A stretch of 64,000 bases of DNA from Bacillus salipaludis (GTDB lineage Bacteria > Bacillota > Bacilli > Bacillales_B > DSM-18226): NCBI RefSeq assembly GCF_004358205.1, contig NZ_SMYO01000011.1:1-64000 (forward strand), given 5' to 3'. Position 1 is the first letter of the stretch, and the number at the start of each line of letters is the position of its first letter. The position numbers and the translations under genes were made by a program. Positions 8,775 to 16,730 of the stretch are shown here, in pieces. The notes under the pieces are model-generated. The model searched no databases, had not been told where the DNA came from, and saw nothing but the letters and a program-made list of their open reading frames with translations.

Positions 8775-8789
8775 AATTGTAGTACAATT
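8775..8789. promoter_or_regulatory. Putative GntR operator AATTGTAGTACAATT
   Basis: Perfect inverted repeat with a 3-nt centre, flanked by a second half-site CAAATTGT at 8760-8767. TTGT-n3-ACAA palindromes are typical of FCD-type GntR regulators. It overlaps the predicted transcription start of the ABC operon, and the GntR gene is divergent at 8908, so it is the likely binding site of that regulator. Confidence 0.65.
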
Positions 8790-8795
8790 AATTAA

Positions 8796-8824
8796 AGTGT
8801 ATACTCTACTTATATAGTTGTCAA
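8796..8824 (-). promoter_or_regulatory. Sigma-A promoter of the polar amino acid ABC operon
   Basis: Minus-strand TTGACA (8819-8824), a 17-bp spacer and TACACT (8796-8801). The predicted start of transcription is near 8789, inside the palindromic operator. Confidence 0.65.
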
Positions 8825-8907
8825 TATTTTTTGAATATTTTAAATATTTCTATATTGCTATAAAATAATTGGTTTGATAAAATAAAACAGAGTAGGTGAA
8901 AAGTCAT

Positions 8908-9582
8908 ATGAAAGAAATAACCGTTGAGAAACATGTATATGACCAAATAAGAGCTGCAATATTAGGTCGTCAGTTGGCGCCAGGTAAGCAATTAGTGGAG
9001 CATAATATTTCGAATACTTTAGGCGTAAGTCGCACCCCTATCCGGAATGCGATTAAAAAGTTATCACTCGAAGGATTAGTAGATTTGATTCCAAATCGCG
9101 GCGCATTTGTAACCAGTCCTTCTAAAGAAGAGGTTATTCAGGCATATGAATTACGTGCAAAATTGGAATTTTTAGCAGTACAGAAATCAATGTTGGTTAT
9201 GAATGAAAATGATTATCTTAGTATTCAGAAGATCATAGAGGATGAAAAAAAGAGTCTAAAGAATCGTCATTCAGAGGAGTTTGTAAACGCCAATAAAGCT
9301 TTTCATATCGCTATCACCCAAAAATGCAATAATAAATTTTTAAATGAATTTATTGAGAGACTAATCAACCAAACAAATATTTATCTTATGCTTTTTGATG
9401 AATTTTTTTCAAACCCAGGACAAGAACCTTATAGTCCAGATGAACATCGCTATATATTAGAATTAATCCAAAATAAAGATGAAGCCAATTTAAAAATGGC
9501 CCTAGAAAATCATTTTAAGCACTCTATAACAAGTATTGATATCCGTTATAACGGATATAAAGACCTAGATGAAATTTTTTAA
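8908..9582 (+). CDS. GntR-family transcriptional regulator (FCD type)
   Basis: A 224-residue regulator. The N-terminal winged helix contains the GntR signature VSRTPIRNAIKKLSLEGLV (about residues 34-52) and PNRGAFVTSP. The C-terminal helical FCD effector domain includes ELRAKLEFLAV and the metal or ligand histidine region FHIAITQKCNN. It should sense a small acid or amino acid and repress the divergent ABC operon through the AATTGTAGTACAATT site. ATG 8908 lies eight bases after AGGTGA; the in-frame GTG at 8896 falls inside that ribosome site and is rejected. The 3' end carries a perfect 20-bp palindrome (9539-9558). Confidence 0.9.
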   Translation: MKEITVEKHVYDQIRAAILGRQLAPGKQLVEHNISNTLGVSRTPIRNAIKKLSLEGLVDLIPNRGAFVTSPSKEEVIQAYELRAKLEFLAVQKSMLVMNENDYLSIQKIIEDEKKSLKNRHSEEFVNANKAFHIAITQKCNNKFLNEFIERLINQTNIYLMLFDEFFSNPGQEPYSPDEHRYILELIQNKDEANLKMALENHFKHSITSIDIRYNGYKDLDEIF

Positions 9583-9595
9583 ATATACTATTCCC

Positions 9596-9628
9596 ATCCG
9601 CTGCCAATTATGGTTGCGGATTTTTTTA
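9596..9628 (+). terminator. Intrinsic terminator of the GntR gene
   Basis: ATCCGC / GCGGAT hairpin followed by seven T residues on the plus strand, 14 bp after the GntR stop codon. Confidence 0.7.
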
Positions 9629-9768
9629 AAGAATAAAATTTTATATTTTCCAAATAAAATGTACATTCAATGCAAAAATGGTAAAATTATAGAGAAATTT
9701 TGTTTTGTCATTAATGTGTTATCAAAAATTCACCTCTTTTTGTTGGCTGATTGAAAGGAGTTTAAGAT

Positions 9769-10989
9769 ATGAAAATCCTCGAACACATAGCCCAGGATAT
9801 TGTTGAAAAAACGAGTGAAATATTACAATATCCGATCAGTATCACGGACAAAGAAGGAATCATTATTGGTTCAACAGATAAAAACCGAATTGGGCTCTTC
9901 CATCAGCCTTCCCTGGAGGTCATTAGAAAAAATAGGGTGGTCAATTGTAAAAATGAAATCGAAAAGAGAATTCTTCCAGGCGTCTCGACCCCATTGAAAT
10001 TTAACAATAAAGTGATTGGCGTTCTGGGGATTGTCGGGGATCCAAAAGAAGTTAAAAAATATGTCCAGCTTGTTAAAAATCAAGTAGAAATGATGTGTCA
10101 AGAAGCCTTTCGAAAGGAAATGGTGGATTTAAAGGAAAAAATGGTCGAAATGTTTGTCCACCAACTCATTCATTATCGGGAATCTATGAATGAGATCAAT
10201 GAACAAATTCTTCAATCGGCTAAATTACTTGAATTTGACTTACATACTAACCGGGTTTGTCTGTTAATCGATCTCGATAATTTTTCCGAAAAGATTTCCG
10301 CGAAGAAAGGAACAGACGATTTTTATGAAAGCTTTCCAATGCAATATTTCCAAAAAGAGCTTTTAAGCTTTTTCCAATTAATTTTTCAAGAAAATAATGA
10401 TGATATGATTTCCTTTCTAAGTCTGGAGCGTTTAATCGTCATAAAGGCACTTCCCTATCCACGCTCGTTTTCGGCTTTAGTGGAAGGTTTGCCAAATAAA
10501 CTGGAAAAAATCAATACGTTTCTTGCGAAAAAATATGGTGTGACGGCTGGTATTTCAGCCGGAAATATCAGCAGTACTCTGAGTGGTATTGCCGAATCCT
10601 ACCATAATGCTGTAAAAGCCATGTCGATCGGAAAGCAATTCAACCGGGATTCGGGAATTCATATTTATAATGAGCAGGAAATGCTCTGGAGGCTTCTACC
10701 GAAAGAACTGACATCGGAATATAAGGAAAAGCTTGTACAATTCATTGCCCCTTTGATCAAACAGGATAATTACGAGATTTTATCCTCTACCTTTATCGGT
10801 TTTTGCCAATATAATATGAATTTAAGTGAGGCATCTAGGAACCTATTTATCCACCGAAACACGATTATCTATCGGCTTGAAAAAATTAGTGAAATTACCT
10901 CTCTCAATACGAGCAGCTTTGAGCATTGTATGCTCCTTTATACAGCAATTCAATGCTATGAGGAATCTAGAATGGAACCTGTACACTAA
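9769..10989 (+). CDS. CdaR-family (sugar diacid/PucR-type) transcriptional regulator, copy 1
   Basis: A 406-residue regulator with the CdaR layout. The N-terminal putative diacid-recognition domain (ISITDKEGIIIGSTDKNRIG near 24-43, then PGVSTPLKFNNKVIGVLGIVG) is followed by a GGDEF-like middle region. The C-terminal PucR-type helix-turn-helix reads NLSEASRNLFIHRNTIIYRL. Family members activate genes for uptake or breakdown of small acids. It is clearly paralogous to the protein at 12875-14107, with the DAO-family oxidase gene between them on the other strand. AAGGAG supports the start. The stop codon overlaps its own terminator hairpin. Confidence 0.88.
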   Translation: MKILEHIAQDIVEKTSEILQYPISITDKEGIIIGSTDKNRIGLFHQPSLEVIRKNRVVNCKNEIEKRILPGVSTPLKFNNKVIGVLGIVGDPKEVKKYVQLVKNQVEMMCQEAFRKEMVDLKEKMVEMFVHQLIHYRESMNEINEQILQSAKLLEFDLHTNRVCLLIDLDNFSEKISAKKGTDDFYESFPMQYFQKELLSFFQLIFQENNDDMISFLSLERLIVIKALPYPRSFSALVEGLPNKLEKINTFLAKKYGVTAGISAGNISSTLSGIAESYHNAVKAMSIGKQFNRDSGIHIYNEQEMLWRLLPKELTSEYKEKLVQFIAPLIKQDNYEILSSTFIGFCQYNMNLSEASRNLFIHRNTIIYRLEKISEITSLNTSSFEHCMLLYTAIQCYEESRMEPVH

Positions 10990-11010
10990 CAGGTTCTTTT
11001 TACTTTTTTT
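10975..11010 (+). terminator. Intrinsic terminator overlapping the CdaR copy 1 stop codon
   Basis: GAACCTG / CAGGTTC hairpin (10975-10996), with the stop codon in its loop and a T-rich tail after it. Confidence 0.7.
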
Positions 11011-11400
11011 ACTGTGTTAAACTGGGTGTTGGTCTAGACTCTAGGCGCTTCACTCTCCGTTGCAAAAAACTATGGTGAAATTACAAAAAACTCGGATGAT
11101 TATCTTGTGCTTTTTGTCCGTAAATCCACTTTAGGTATACTTTCTGCTCCTTTTTCTGCCTTTACGGTCATCTTCATCCGCTTTCGGTTACCTCTTGGCT
11201 TCTTTTTCTGCTCTAACGGTCACCCAGAATCGTGGGTTGGATATTATTTAGGCTAATAAAGAATCCCCACCGATTAGCCCGTGACAAATTGACCTTTTTT
11301 ATGCGAAAATCCGACTCTTTTATTTCTGGACCCATATAATGTTCCCCAATCGACCGATTTAGTTTTTTTATCATCAAAATTCAATCCTCTCCTTATAAAA
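11011..11400. other. Gene-poor spacer with degenerate pyrimidine-rich repeats
   Basis: About 390 bp between the terminators of two convergent genes. It holds an imperfect direct repeat, TTTTTCTGC-n4-ACGGTCA, at 11150-11170 and 11204-11222, with related CCGCTTTCGGT between. This looks like an eroded dispersed Bacillus repeat. A short minus-strand frame (11213-11374) overlaps it. Nothing else is recognisable. Confidence 0.5.
11213..11374 (-). CDS. Possible small protein of 53 residues (doubtful)
   Basis: A frame starting TTG-ATG (11377/11374) behind AGGAGAGG encodes a basic peptide beginning MIKKLNRSIGEHYMG and ending in NNIQPTILGDR. I do not recognise it. Against it: there is almost no room for a promoter between the hairpin at 11403-11444 and its start, and its 3' end runs into repeat sequence. 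It may be the remnant of a longer gene. Confidence 0.2.
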   Translation of the reverse strand: MIKKLNRSIGEHYMGPEIKESDFRIKKVNLSRANRWGFFISLNNIQPTILGDR

Positions 11401-11402
11401 AA

Positions 11403-11444
11403 ACATAGCTCCAGAAGGAAAAATCTCACCTTCAAAAGCTATGT
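11403..11444 (-). terminator. Intrinsic terminator of the DAO-family oxidase gene
   Basis: ACATAGCT / AGCTATGT outer stem with an inner GAAGG / CCTTC stem, followed on the minus strand by a long T run; 10 bp after the oxidase stop codon. Confidence 0.85.
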
Positions 11445-11454
11445 CATTACTCTT

Positions 11455-12621
11455 TTAATAAATCGCATCCTCAATAATTAATTGATTTTCAGCAAATCGT
11501 TCTACCCTTAGTGGAGATAAATCCAAGGTTTCATATTTACCCATGCGAATCAATTCGGAAAGACATTTTCCAACAGCGGGTGCCTGCTGCATCCCATGTC
11601 CGCTAAAGCCGAAAGCAACAAAATACCCCTGCATCGATGGATATTTCCCTAAAATAGCATTATGGTCTTCGGTGTTAAAATCATAAAGCCCGGACCAACC
11701 TCTTTCGATTTTTGCATTCTCAAAATTTTTAATTCGATTGGCCAGCACCGGCCATATGTTTTCAACAAATGCCGATCTTCTCCATTTAAAATCAATTCCA
11801 GGTTCAATTTCCTCGGCATACCCGGAAATAAACTTCTCACCTTCATGTCGGAAATATACTCCTGTTGGGTCCATGGTTAACGGAAGATAGTTTTGCAGTG
11901 GTGTTTCAATATCAAACTGAAAAATTTGTCTTGGAAGGGGTACAACCGGGAGAGGCAGACCAGCTTTTTCACTCAAAAGAGACGCCCAGGCACCGGCACA
12001 ATTGACGACAACCGGTGAAAGAAATTCACGTCCATCCGCGAGCCTAACCCCTTTTATGTGATCCTGGTCGGTTATAAGACTATCTACAGCGTCATAAATA
12101 TACTCCGCTCCTAATCTTTTAGCATTTCGAATATACCCCTGCATGACAGAGTAAGGGTCCAAATACCCACTCTCTGAACAAAAGAGGCCCCCGGCTAAAT
12201 CTTCTGTATTTAGTTCTGGAATAATCTTCATCAGGTCATTTGTATCGAGCAACTGCGAATTGATCCCGTTTTCATTTTGCAGTTTTAAATGCCTTTCGAA
12301 TTTTGGCATCATTTCATCTGTTGCTAAAAATAAATAGCCTCTCTGTTTAAAGTCGATTTCCATTTCTTCTCCGTCGATGGCCATCGATTTTGAAAAATCT
12401 TTATAGATTTGAAGACTATATTTACTAAGCTGCATATTCACCACCGTCGTATAAAGCTGTCTAAAACCACCCGCACTCCTTGGAGTAGAAGCATATTCGT
12501 ATAAACCATCTTTCTCAAAAAGGACTACCCTGCCATGAAAACCATCCTGTAATAAATGATACGCGATACTTGAACCAATGACTCCACCACCAATAATGAT
12601 AATATCTGCTCGATTTGACAT
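11455..12621 (-). CDS. FAD-dependent oxidoreductase, DAO family (sarcosine/dimethylglycine oxidase-like)
   Basis: A 388-residue flavoprotein. The N-terminal FAD motif IIIIGGGVIGSSIAYHL (residues 7-23) and SAGGFRQLYTT are typical of the D-amino acid oxidase superfamily, as is the C-terminal VAFGFSGHGMQQAPAVGK. Relatives oxidise secondary or tertiary amino acids such as sarcosine, dimethylglycine or proline derivatives, or glycine. No glycine-cleavage-T-type C-terminal domain is present, so it is the short form. AGGAG precedes the ATG. It is transcribed alone between two CdaR-type regulators, which are candidate activators. Together with the Rieske oxygenase it suggests stepwise N-demethylation, but the substrate is not determined. 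Confidence 0.85.
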   Translation of the reverse strand: MSNRADIIIIGGGVIGSSIAYHLLQDGFHGRVVLFEKDGLYEYASTPRSAGGFRQLYTTVVNMQLSKYSLQIYKDFSKSMAIDGEEMEIDFKQRGYLFLATDEMMPKFERHLKLQNENGINSQLLDTNDLMKIIPELNTEDLAGGLFCSESGYLDPYSVMQGYIRNAKRLGAEYIYDAVDSLITDQDHIKGVRLADGREFLSPVVVNCAGAWASLLSEKAGLPLPVVPLPRQIFQFDIETPLQNYLPLTMDPTGVYFRHEGEKFISGYAEEIEPGIDFKWRRSAFVENIWPVLANRIKNFENAKIERGWSGLYDFNTEDHNAILGKYPSMQGYFVAFGFSGHGMQQAPAVGKCLSELIRMGKYETLDLSPLRVERFAENQLIIEDAIY

Positions 12622-12771
12622 GGAAACTCCTGCCCTTCTTTTATATTATTTAACAGCTGGGATAGAAATCGCGTCGGGATCGAAAAAGCACTCGCCAATG
12701 GAAGTTTCACCCTATATTACTACTGTACTCATTTCGTAACTCTTAATCTATGTGCATTTTTTACGGTAAAT

Positions 12772-12800
12772 TGAATAGTTAGAATTGTTTTAATAGTCAA
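12772..12800 (-). promoter_or_regulatory. Possible promoter of the DAO-family oxidase gene
   Basis: Minus-strand TTGACT (12795-12800), a 17-bp spacer and TATTCA (12772-12777). The weak -10 would fit a promoter that needs an activator such as one of the flanking CdaR-type proteins. Confidence 0.4.
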
Positions 12801-12874
12801 TTTTAACAAGGAATTTTCACTCCATAGCTAGAATGTATTAATCTAGGATTTTATTCATTTAAAGGAGTGGTAAA

Positions 12875-14107
12875 ATGGCTTTCTTAGAGGATATATCCCA
12901 AACGATTGTGGAGAATACCTCCAGAATCATTGGATATCCAATCAGTATTACCGATGATAAGGGATATATTATTGGGTCAAATGACGAAAACCGTTTAGGC
13001 AGTTTTCATCAGGCATCAATCGATGTTTTAAAAAGGAAGGAAACGATTTGTTACGAGTATGATGAAGTAAAGGAACTTAATAATGTTCTACCAGGTGTAG
13101 CTGCCCCCATCATTATTAATCAAGAAACCGTCGGTGTGTTAGGGATTGTTGGAAATCCGGCAGAAGTGAAAAAATATGCTCAGCTTGTGAAGAGTCATGT
13201 GGAATTGCTGTGCCATGAATACTTAAAAAAGGAAATTCGCATTCTCGAATCTAAATCATTGGATCATTTAGTTCATAATCTCCTAAGTTCAGATACGATC
13301 GAAGACATGAGCCAAATCATCCGCTTTGGAAAAATGCTTGGTTACAATCTGGATAAAGAGTTCAAACGCGTCTGCCTCATTATCGAAATGGATATGCTGT
13401 CAGAGCAATTTACTGGAACACACCCGAAAATCCCCAATACGTTTTCATGGCAATTTTTACAGGATAATATGATGGATATACTGCGGCACTATTTAATAGA
13501 TAATAAAGAGGATATCCTTTCCTTATTGACATTAGATCAATTTATTTTAATAAAAGCAATCGATGCAGCCGAGTCCTCTGAATGTTTTAACAAACAATTA
13601 GAACACAAAATTAGCCGGATGAGTGAATATATTCAATCGAAATATCAATTTAATGCAAGAATTTCGATTGGAAGCATGAAAAAAGGGATTAACGGAATTA
13701 AAGAATCCTATGAAGAATCACTTAAAACGTTAATTGCCGGTAAAAAAACAACTATTTTTCCTGAGGTTTACTATTATAATGATTTGAATATTATTCTTGA
13801 ACTAATTGGAACAGATTTACCTCCTTACATAGCGGAACGACTTTCCGATAAACTGACCTGTTTTTATCAACATGTTAATTTTCCTACCCTATCTAGTACC
13901 TTTATTACCTACTGCAAATGTAATATGAATATTAGTGAAACTGCCCGGAGCCTATTTCTCCACCGAAATTCCTTAGTTTATCGTCTAGAAAAAATTAGTG
14001 AATTGACCTCTTTAGATATTACGAACTTCGAACATTGTCTACTGTTATATTTTGCAATAAAAAACTCCAAACTAGAAAACACACCAGCCCATTCATTCAT
14101 ACTTTAA
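12875..14107 (+). CDS. CdaR-family (sugar diacid/PucR-type) transcriptional regulator, copy 2
   Basis: A 410-residue paralogue of the protein at 9769-10989, with the same plan. The N-terminal sensory domain contains YPISITDDKGYIIGSNDENR and PGVAAPIIINQETVGVLGIVG. A GGDEF-like middle region follows, and the C-terminal HTH_30 reads NISETARSLFLHRNSLVYRL. AAAGGAG lies before the ATG. It is divergent from the oxidase gene at 11455-12621, with a shared 250-bp control region, so it is the better candidate for that gene's activator. Whether the two paralogues answer to the same ligand cannot be told. Confidence 0.88.
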   Translation: MAFLEDISQTIVENTSRIIGYPISITDDKGYIIGSNDENRLGSFHQASIDVLKRKETICYEYDEVKELNNVLPGVAAPIIINQETVGVLGIVGNPAEVKKYAQLVKSHVELLCHEYLKKEIRILESKSLDHLVHNLLSSDTIEDMSQIIRFGKMLGYNLDKEFKRVCLIIEMDMLSEQFTGTHPKIPNTFSWQFLQDNMMDILRHYLIDNKEDILSLLTLDQFILIKAIDAAESSECFNKQLEHKISRMSEYIQSKYQFNARISIGSMKKGINGIKESYEESLKTLIAGKKTTIFPEVYYYNDLNIILELIGTDLPPYIAERLSDKLTCFYQHVNFPTLSSTFITYCKCNMNISETARSLFLHRNSLVYRLEKISELTSLDITNFEHCLLLYFAIKNSKLENTPAHSFIL

Positions 14108-14143
14108 AATGTTAAAGGAACCACATATATCATCTACCTAAAT

Positions 14144-14187
14144 AAACAGGGGATATCCCAAGAATCATCATGGGATACCCCCTGTTT
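14144..14187. terminator. Bidirectional terminator between CdaR copy 2 and the liv operon
   Basis: Near-perfect 17-bp stem AAACAGGGGATATCCCA / TGGGATACCCCCTGTTT with a 10-nt loop, between the convergent stop codons at 14107 and 14233. Confidence 0.85.
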
Positions 14188-14232
14188 GTGCAAATGAAAA
14201 GTGATGTGTCTATTGCCAATCTTCTTTCCTGT

Positions 14233-14940
14233 TTATCCACCAAGGTAAATTTTCTCGATCACTTTGTCTTGGATTAAATTTTCAGTTTCATCTTCTCGAA
14301 CAATTTCCCCCAATTCCATCACATATGCTCGTTTTGTTAATCGTAGTGCAGCTCGGGCATTCTGTTCTACAAGGAGAATCGTCGTTCCGGTTTCATTGAT
14401 TTTTTTAATGGTATCAAAAATTGTCCTCACAATAATGGGTGCAAGGCCCATCGACGGTTCATCCAACAGCAGCAGCTTTGGCTTCCCCATCATCGCCCTT
14501 CCCATTGCAAGCATTTGTTGTTCCCCTCCCGAGAGGGTTCCGGATAACTGTTTTCTCCGATCAAATAACCTCGGAAATAACTCATACACCTCTTTTAGCC
14601 CATCATGTAAATGGTCTCTTGCACAATAGCTTCCAAGCTGAAGGTTTTCCTCAACTGTCATAGTGGAAAAAACGCGTCTTCCCTCCGGTACATGGATCAA
14701 GCCCTTTTTTACAATCTCATGGGCATTTCTTTTATGAATGGGCTCACCATTATAATGGATGCTCCCGCATTTAGGCCGGATCAGTCCTGAAATGGTCCGA
14801 AGCGTCGTAGATTTACCTGCACCGTTGACACCAAGCAAGGCGACAATTTCCCCTTGGTTAACCTGAAGCGATATATTTTTGAGTGCAGGAACTTTTCCAT
14901 AGGAAACTGAAACATTTTGGATTTCAAGTACCGTTGACAT
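14233..14940 (-). CDS. livF: Branched-chain amino acid-type ABC transporter, ATP-binding protein LivF
   Basis: A 235-residue ATPase with Walker A LLGVNGAGKST, signature LSGGEQQMLAMGRA and Walker B LLLLDEPSMGLAP. The SMGLAP form after Walker B is characteristic of LivF. It is the last gene of the five-gene order K-H-M-G-F and is followed by a strong terminator. It energises uptake of leucine/isoleucine/valine or another hydrophobic or amide-type solute; this family also handles urea, amides and short-chain acids, so the name reflects homology, not proven substrate. Confidence 0.92.
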   Translation of the reverse strand: MSTVLEIQNVSVSYGKVPALKNISLQVNQGEIVALLGVNGAGKSTTLRTISGLIRPKCGSIHYNGEPIHKRNAHEIVKKGLIHVPEGRRVFSTMTVEENLQLGSYCARDHLHDGLKEVYELFPRLFDRRKQLSGTLSGGEQQMLAMGRAMMGKPKLLLLDEPSMGLAPIIVRTIFDTIKKINETGTTILLVEQNARAALRLTKRAYVMELGEIVREDETENLIQDKVIEKIYLGG

Positions 14941-14942
14941 TT

Positions 14943-15707
14943 CTATCCCTCTTCACCTAAGTATGATTCAATTACACGTGGATCCTTTTGAATATCTTCT
15001 GGAAGACCCTCAACAAGCATTTCCCCATAATGAAGGACAATAATCCAATCTGATACTTCCATGATGAGCTGCATATCATGTTCGATGATGACCACAGTTG
15101 TACCGCTGTCCCGGATTGAATAGATTAGTTCCTTTAGTTCATTTTTTTCACTATGGTTCATTCCAGCTGCAGGTTCATCCAAAAGAAGGATTGCCGGATT
15201 GGTCGCCAGCGCCCTTGCGATTTCCAATTTTCGCTGCTCCCCATATGAAAGATCAGACGCCCGAATCGTTTCTTTATCCTCTAAACCAACAAATGAAAGA
15301 AGACGTTTCACCTCTTCTCGAACCCACTCCTCCTCTTTTTTACTTTTACGCGGATTAAAAAGAGTGGAGAGAACATTACTTTTTGTTCGAATATGAAGTC
15401 CTGACATGACATTCTCTTCTACCGTCAAGGTCTTAAATAATCGGATTGACTGGAAGGTTCGGGCGATTCCTTTTTGAACAATTTTGTCTGGAGAAAACCC
15501 TTTAAAAGGCTGTCCCTTAAATAAAACTGTACCTGAGCTTAGGTTTACAAACCCTGTCAAGCAATTGAACACCGTGCTTTTACCTGCCCCATTTGGTCCA
15601 ATTAAAGATACTATTTTTCCTTCCTGCACTTCAAAATTCAGATTGGAAACAGCATGTAAGCCGCCAAATTTTACTCCTAGTCCTTGAGCCGAAAGTAATA
15701 CACTCAA
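14943..15707 (-). CDS. livG: Branched-chain amino acid-type ABC transporter, ATP-binding protein LivG
   Basis: A 254-residue ATPase with Walker A LIGPNGAGKST, the LivG-type signature DLSYGEQRKLEIARAL, Walker B ILLLDEPAAGMNHSE and the C-terminal LHYGEMLVEGLPEDI. The start is TTG at 15707, overlapping the last codons of livM, which implies translational coupling. It pairs with LivF to drive the LivH/LivM channel. Confidence 0.92.
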   Translation of the reverse strand: MSVLLSAQGLGVKFGGLHAVSNLNFEVQEGKIVSLIGPNGAGKSTVFNCLTGFVNLSSGTVLFKGQPFKGFSPDKIVQKGIARTFQSIRLFKTLTVEENVMSGLHIRTKSNVLSTLFNPRKSKKEEEWVREEVKRLLSFVGLEDKETIRASDLSYGEQRKLEIARALATNPAILLLDEPAAGMNHSEKNELKELIYSIRDSGTTVVIIEHDMQLIMEVSDWIIVLHYGEMLVEGLPEDIQKDPRVIESYLGEEG

Positions 15708-16717
15708 ACGAAATCTTTCCCTTCCTGTGTATTGACTAAATCAAGCAAGCCTTCCTCTTCTTCTTTTCCTTTTTTCTTCGGTTTATTATATTTAACCCCC
15801 ATCAGTCCCTGTGGACGGAAGATCATGAGGACTAGAAGTGCAGCCGCGTATATGACCAATCGCCATTCGTCAAAGGAGCGAAGAAACTCTGGAAGGGCTA
15901 TGAGGATAAAGGCACCAAGCAGAACACCCGTATTTCTTCCCCGGCCTCCTAATATCACGACCATCAAAATATTGACAGACTGCATAAACGTAAAGCTTTC
16001 TGGATTAATCACAGACATCTTTACAGCGTAAAATGAACCGGCAACTCCTCCACAAATGGCCCCAAGCAAATAAGCAAGCAGTTTATAGCGTACAAGATTC
16101 ACTCCAATCGCCTGTGCTGCCGACTCATCCTCCCTGATAAACATCCACGCCCTGCCAACTCTTGATTTGCCCAACTTGCTTGCTACGATCAAAATAAGGA
16201 TGAGCAACACAAAACCTAGGTAATAAAGATCCGTTTTTGTAGCAAATTGAAAGGCTCCGATGGAAGGCTTAGGAATGGCATAAATTCCGTTTGGTCCACC
16301 GGTCCAACTCAAATTGGTTGCTGTAATCCGGATAATTTCACCGAAACCTAAAGTTACGATCGCGAGATAATCACTGCGAAGCCGTAATGTTGGGGCTCCA
16401 ATAATCAAACCTAAAATCCCCGAAACAATCCCCGCTGCAATCAACGAAATCCAGAACGATACATGGAAATTTACCATTAATAATGCTGTTACATAAGCCC
16501 CTGAAGCATAGAATGCGGAATATCCCAGATCAAGTAGACCACAGTATCCAACGACAATATTTAGTCCAATTCCGAGCATTCCGTAGATGAATATTCCTGT
16601 CATGACATCCATAATGTATGGATCTGGATAAACGATTGGAATGAGCACTGAGCAGACTACCATAATTAGAAAGATAGGAGAAATGGACTTTGTTAAAGTA
16701 GAGAGTTTTTTTCCCAT
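15704..16717 (-). CDS. livM: Branched-chain amino acid-type ABC transporter, permease LivM
   Basis: A 337-residue membrane protein with about nine hydrophobic segments. The family motif GLNIVVGYCGLLDLGYSAFYA is followed by GAPTLRLRSDYLAIVTLGFGEIIRI and, near the C-terminus, GGRGRNTGVLLGAFIL. The polar C-terminal tail (KYNKPKKKGKEEEEG) is cytoplasmic. It forms the translocation pore with LivH, and its stop codon overlaps the livG start. Confidence 0.92.
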   Translation of the reverse strand: MGKKLSTLTKSISPIFLIMVVCSVLIPIVYPDPYIMDVMTGIFIYGMLGIGLNIVVGYCGLLDLGYSAFYASGAYVTALLMVNFHVSFWISLIAAGIVSGILGLIIGAPTLRLRSDYLAIVTLGFGEIIRITATNLSWTGGPNGIYAIPKPSIGAFQFATKTDLYYLGFVLLILILIVASKLGKSRVGRAWMFIREDESAAQAIGVNLVRYKLLAYLLGAICGGVAGSFYAVKMSVINPESFTFMQSVNILMVVILGGRGRNTGVLLGAFILIALPEFLRSFDEWRLVIYAAALLVLMIFRPQGLMGVKYNKPKKKGKEEEEGLLDLVNTQEGKDFV

Positions 16718-16730
16718 TACCTTACATCAC

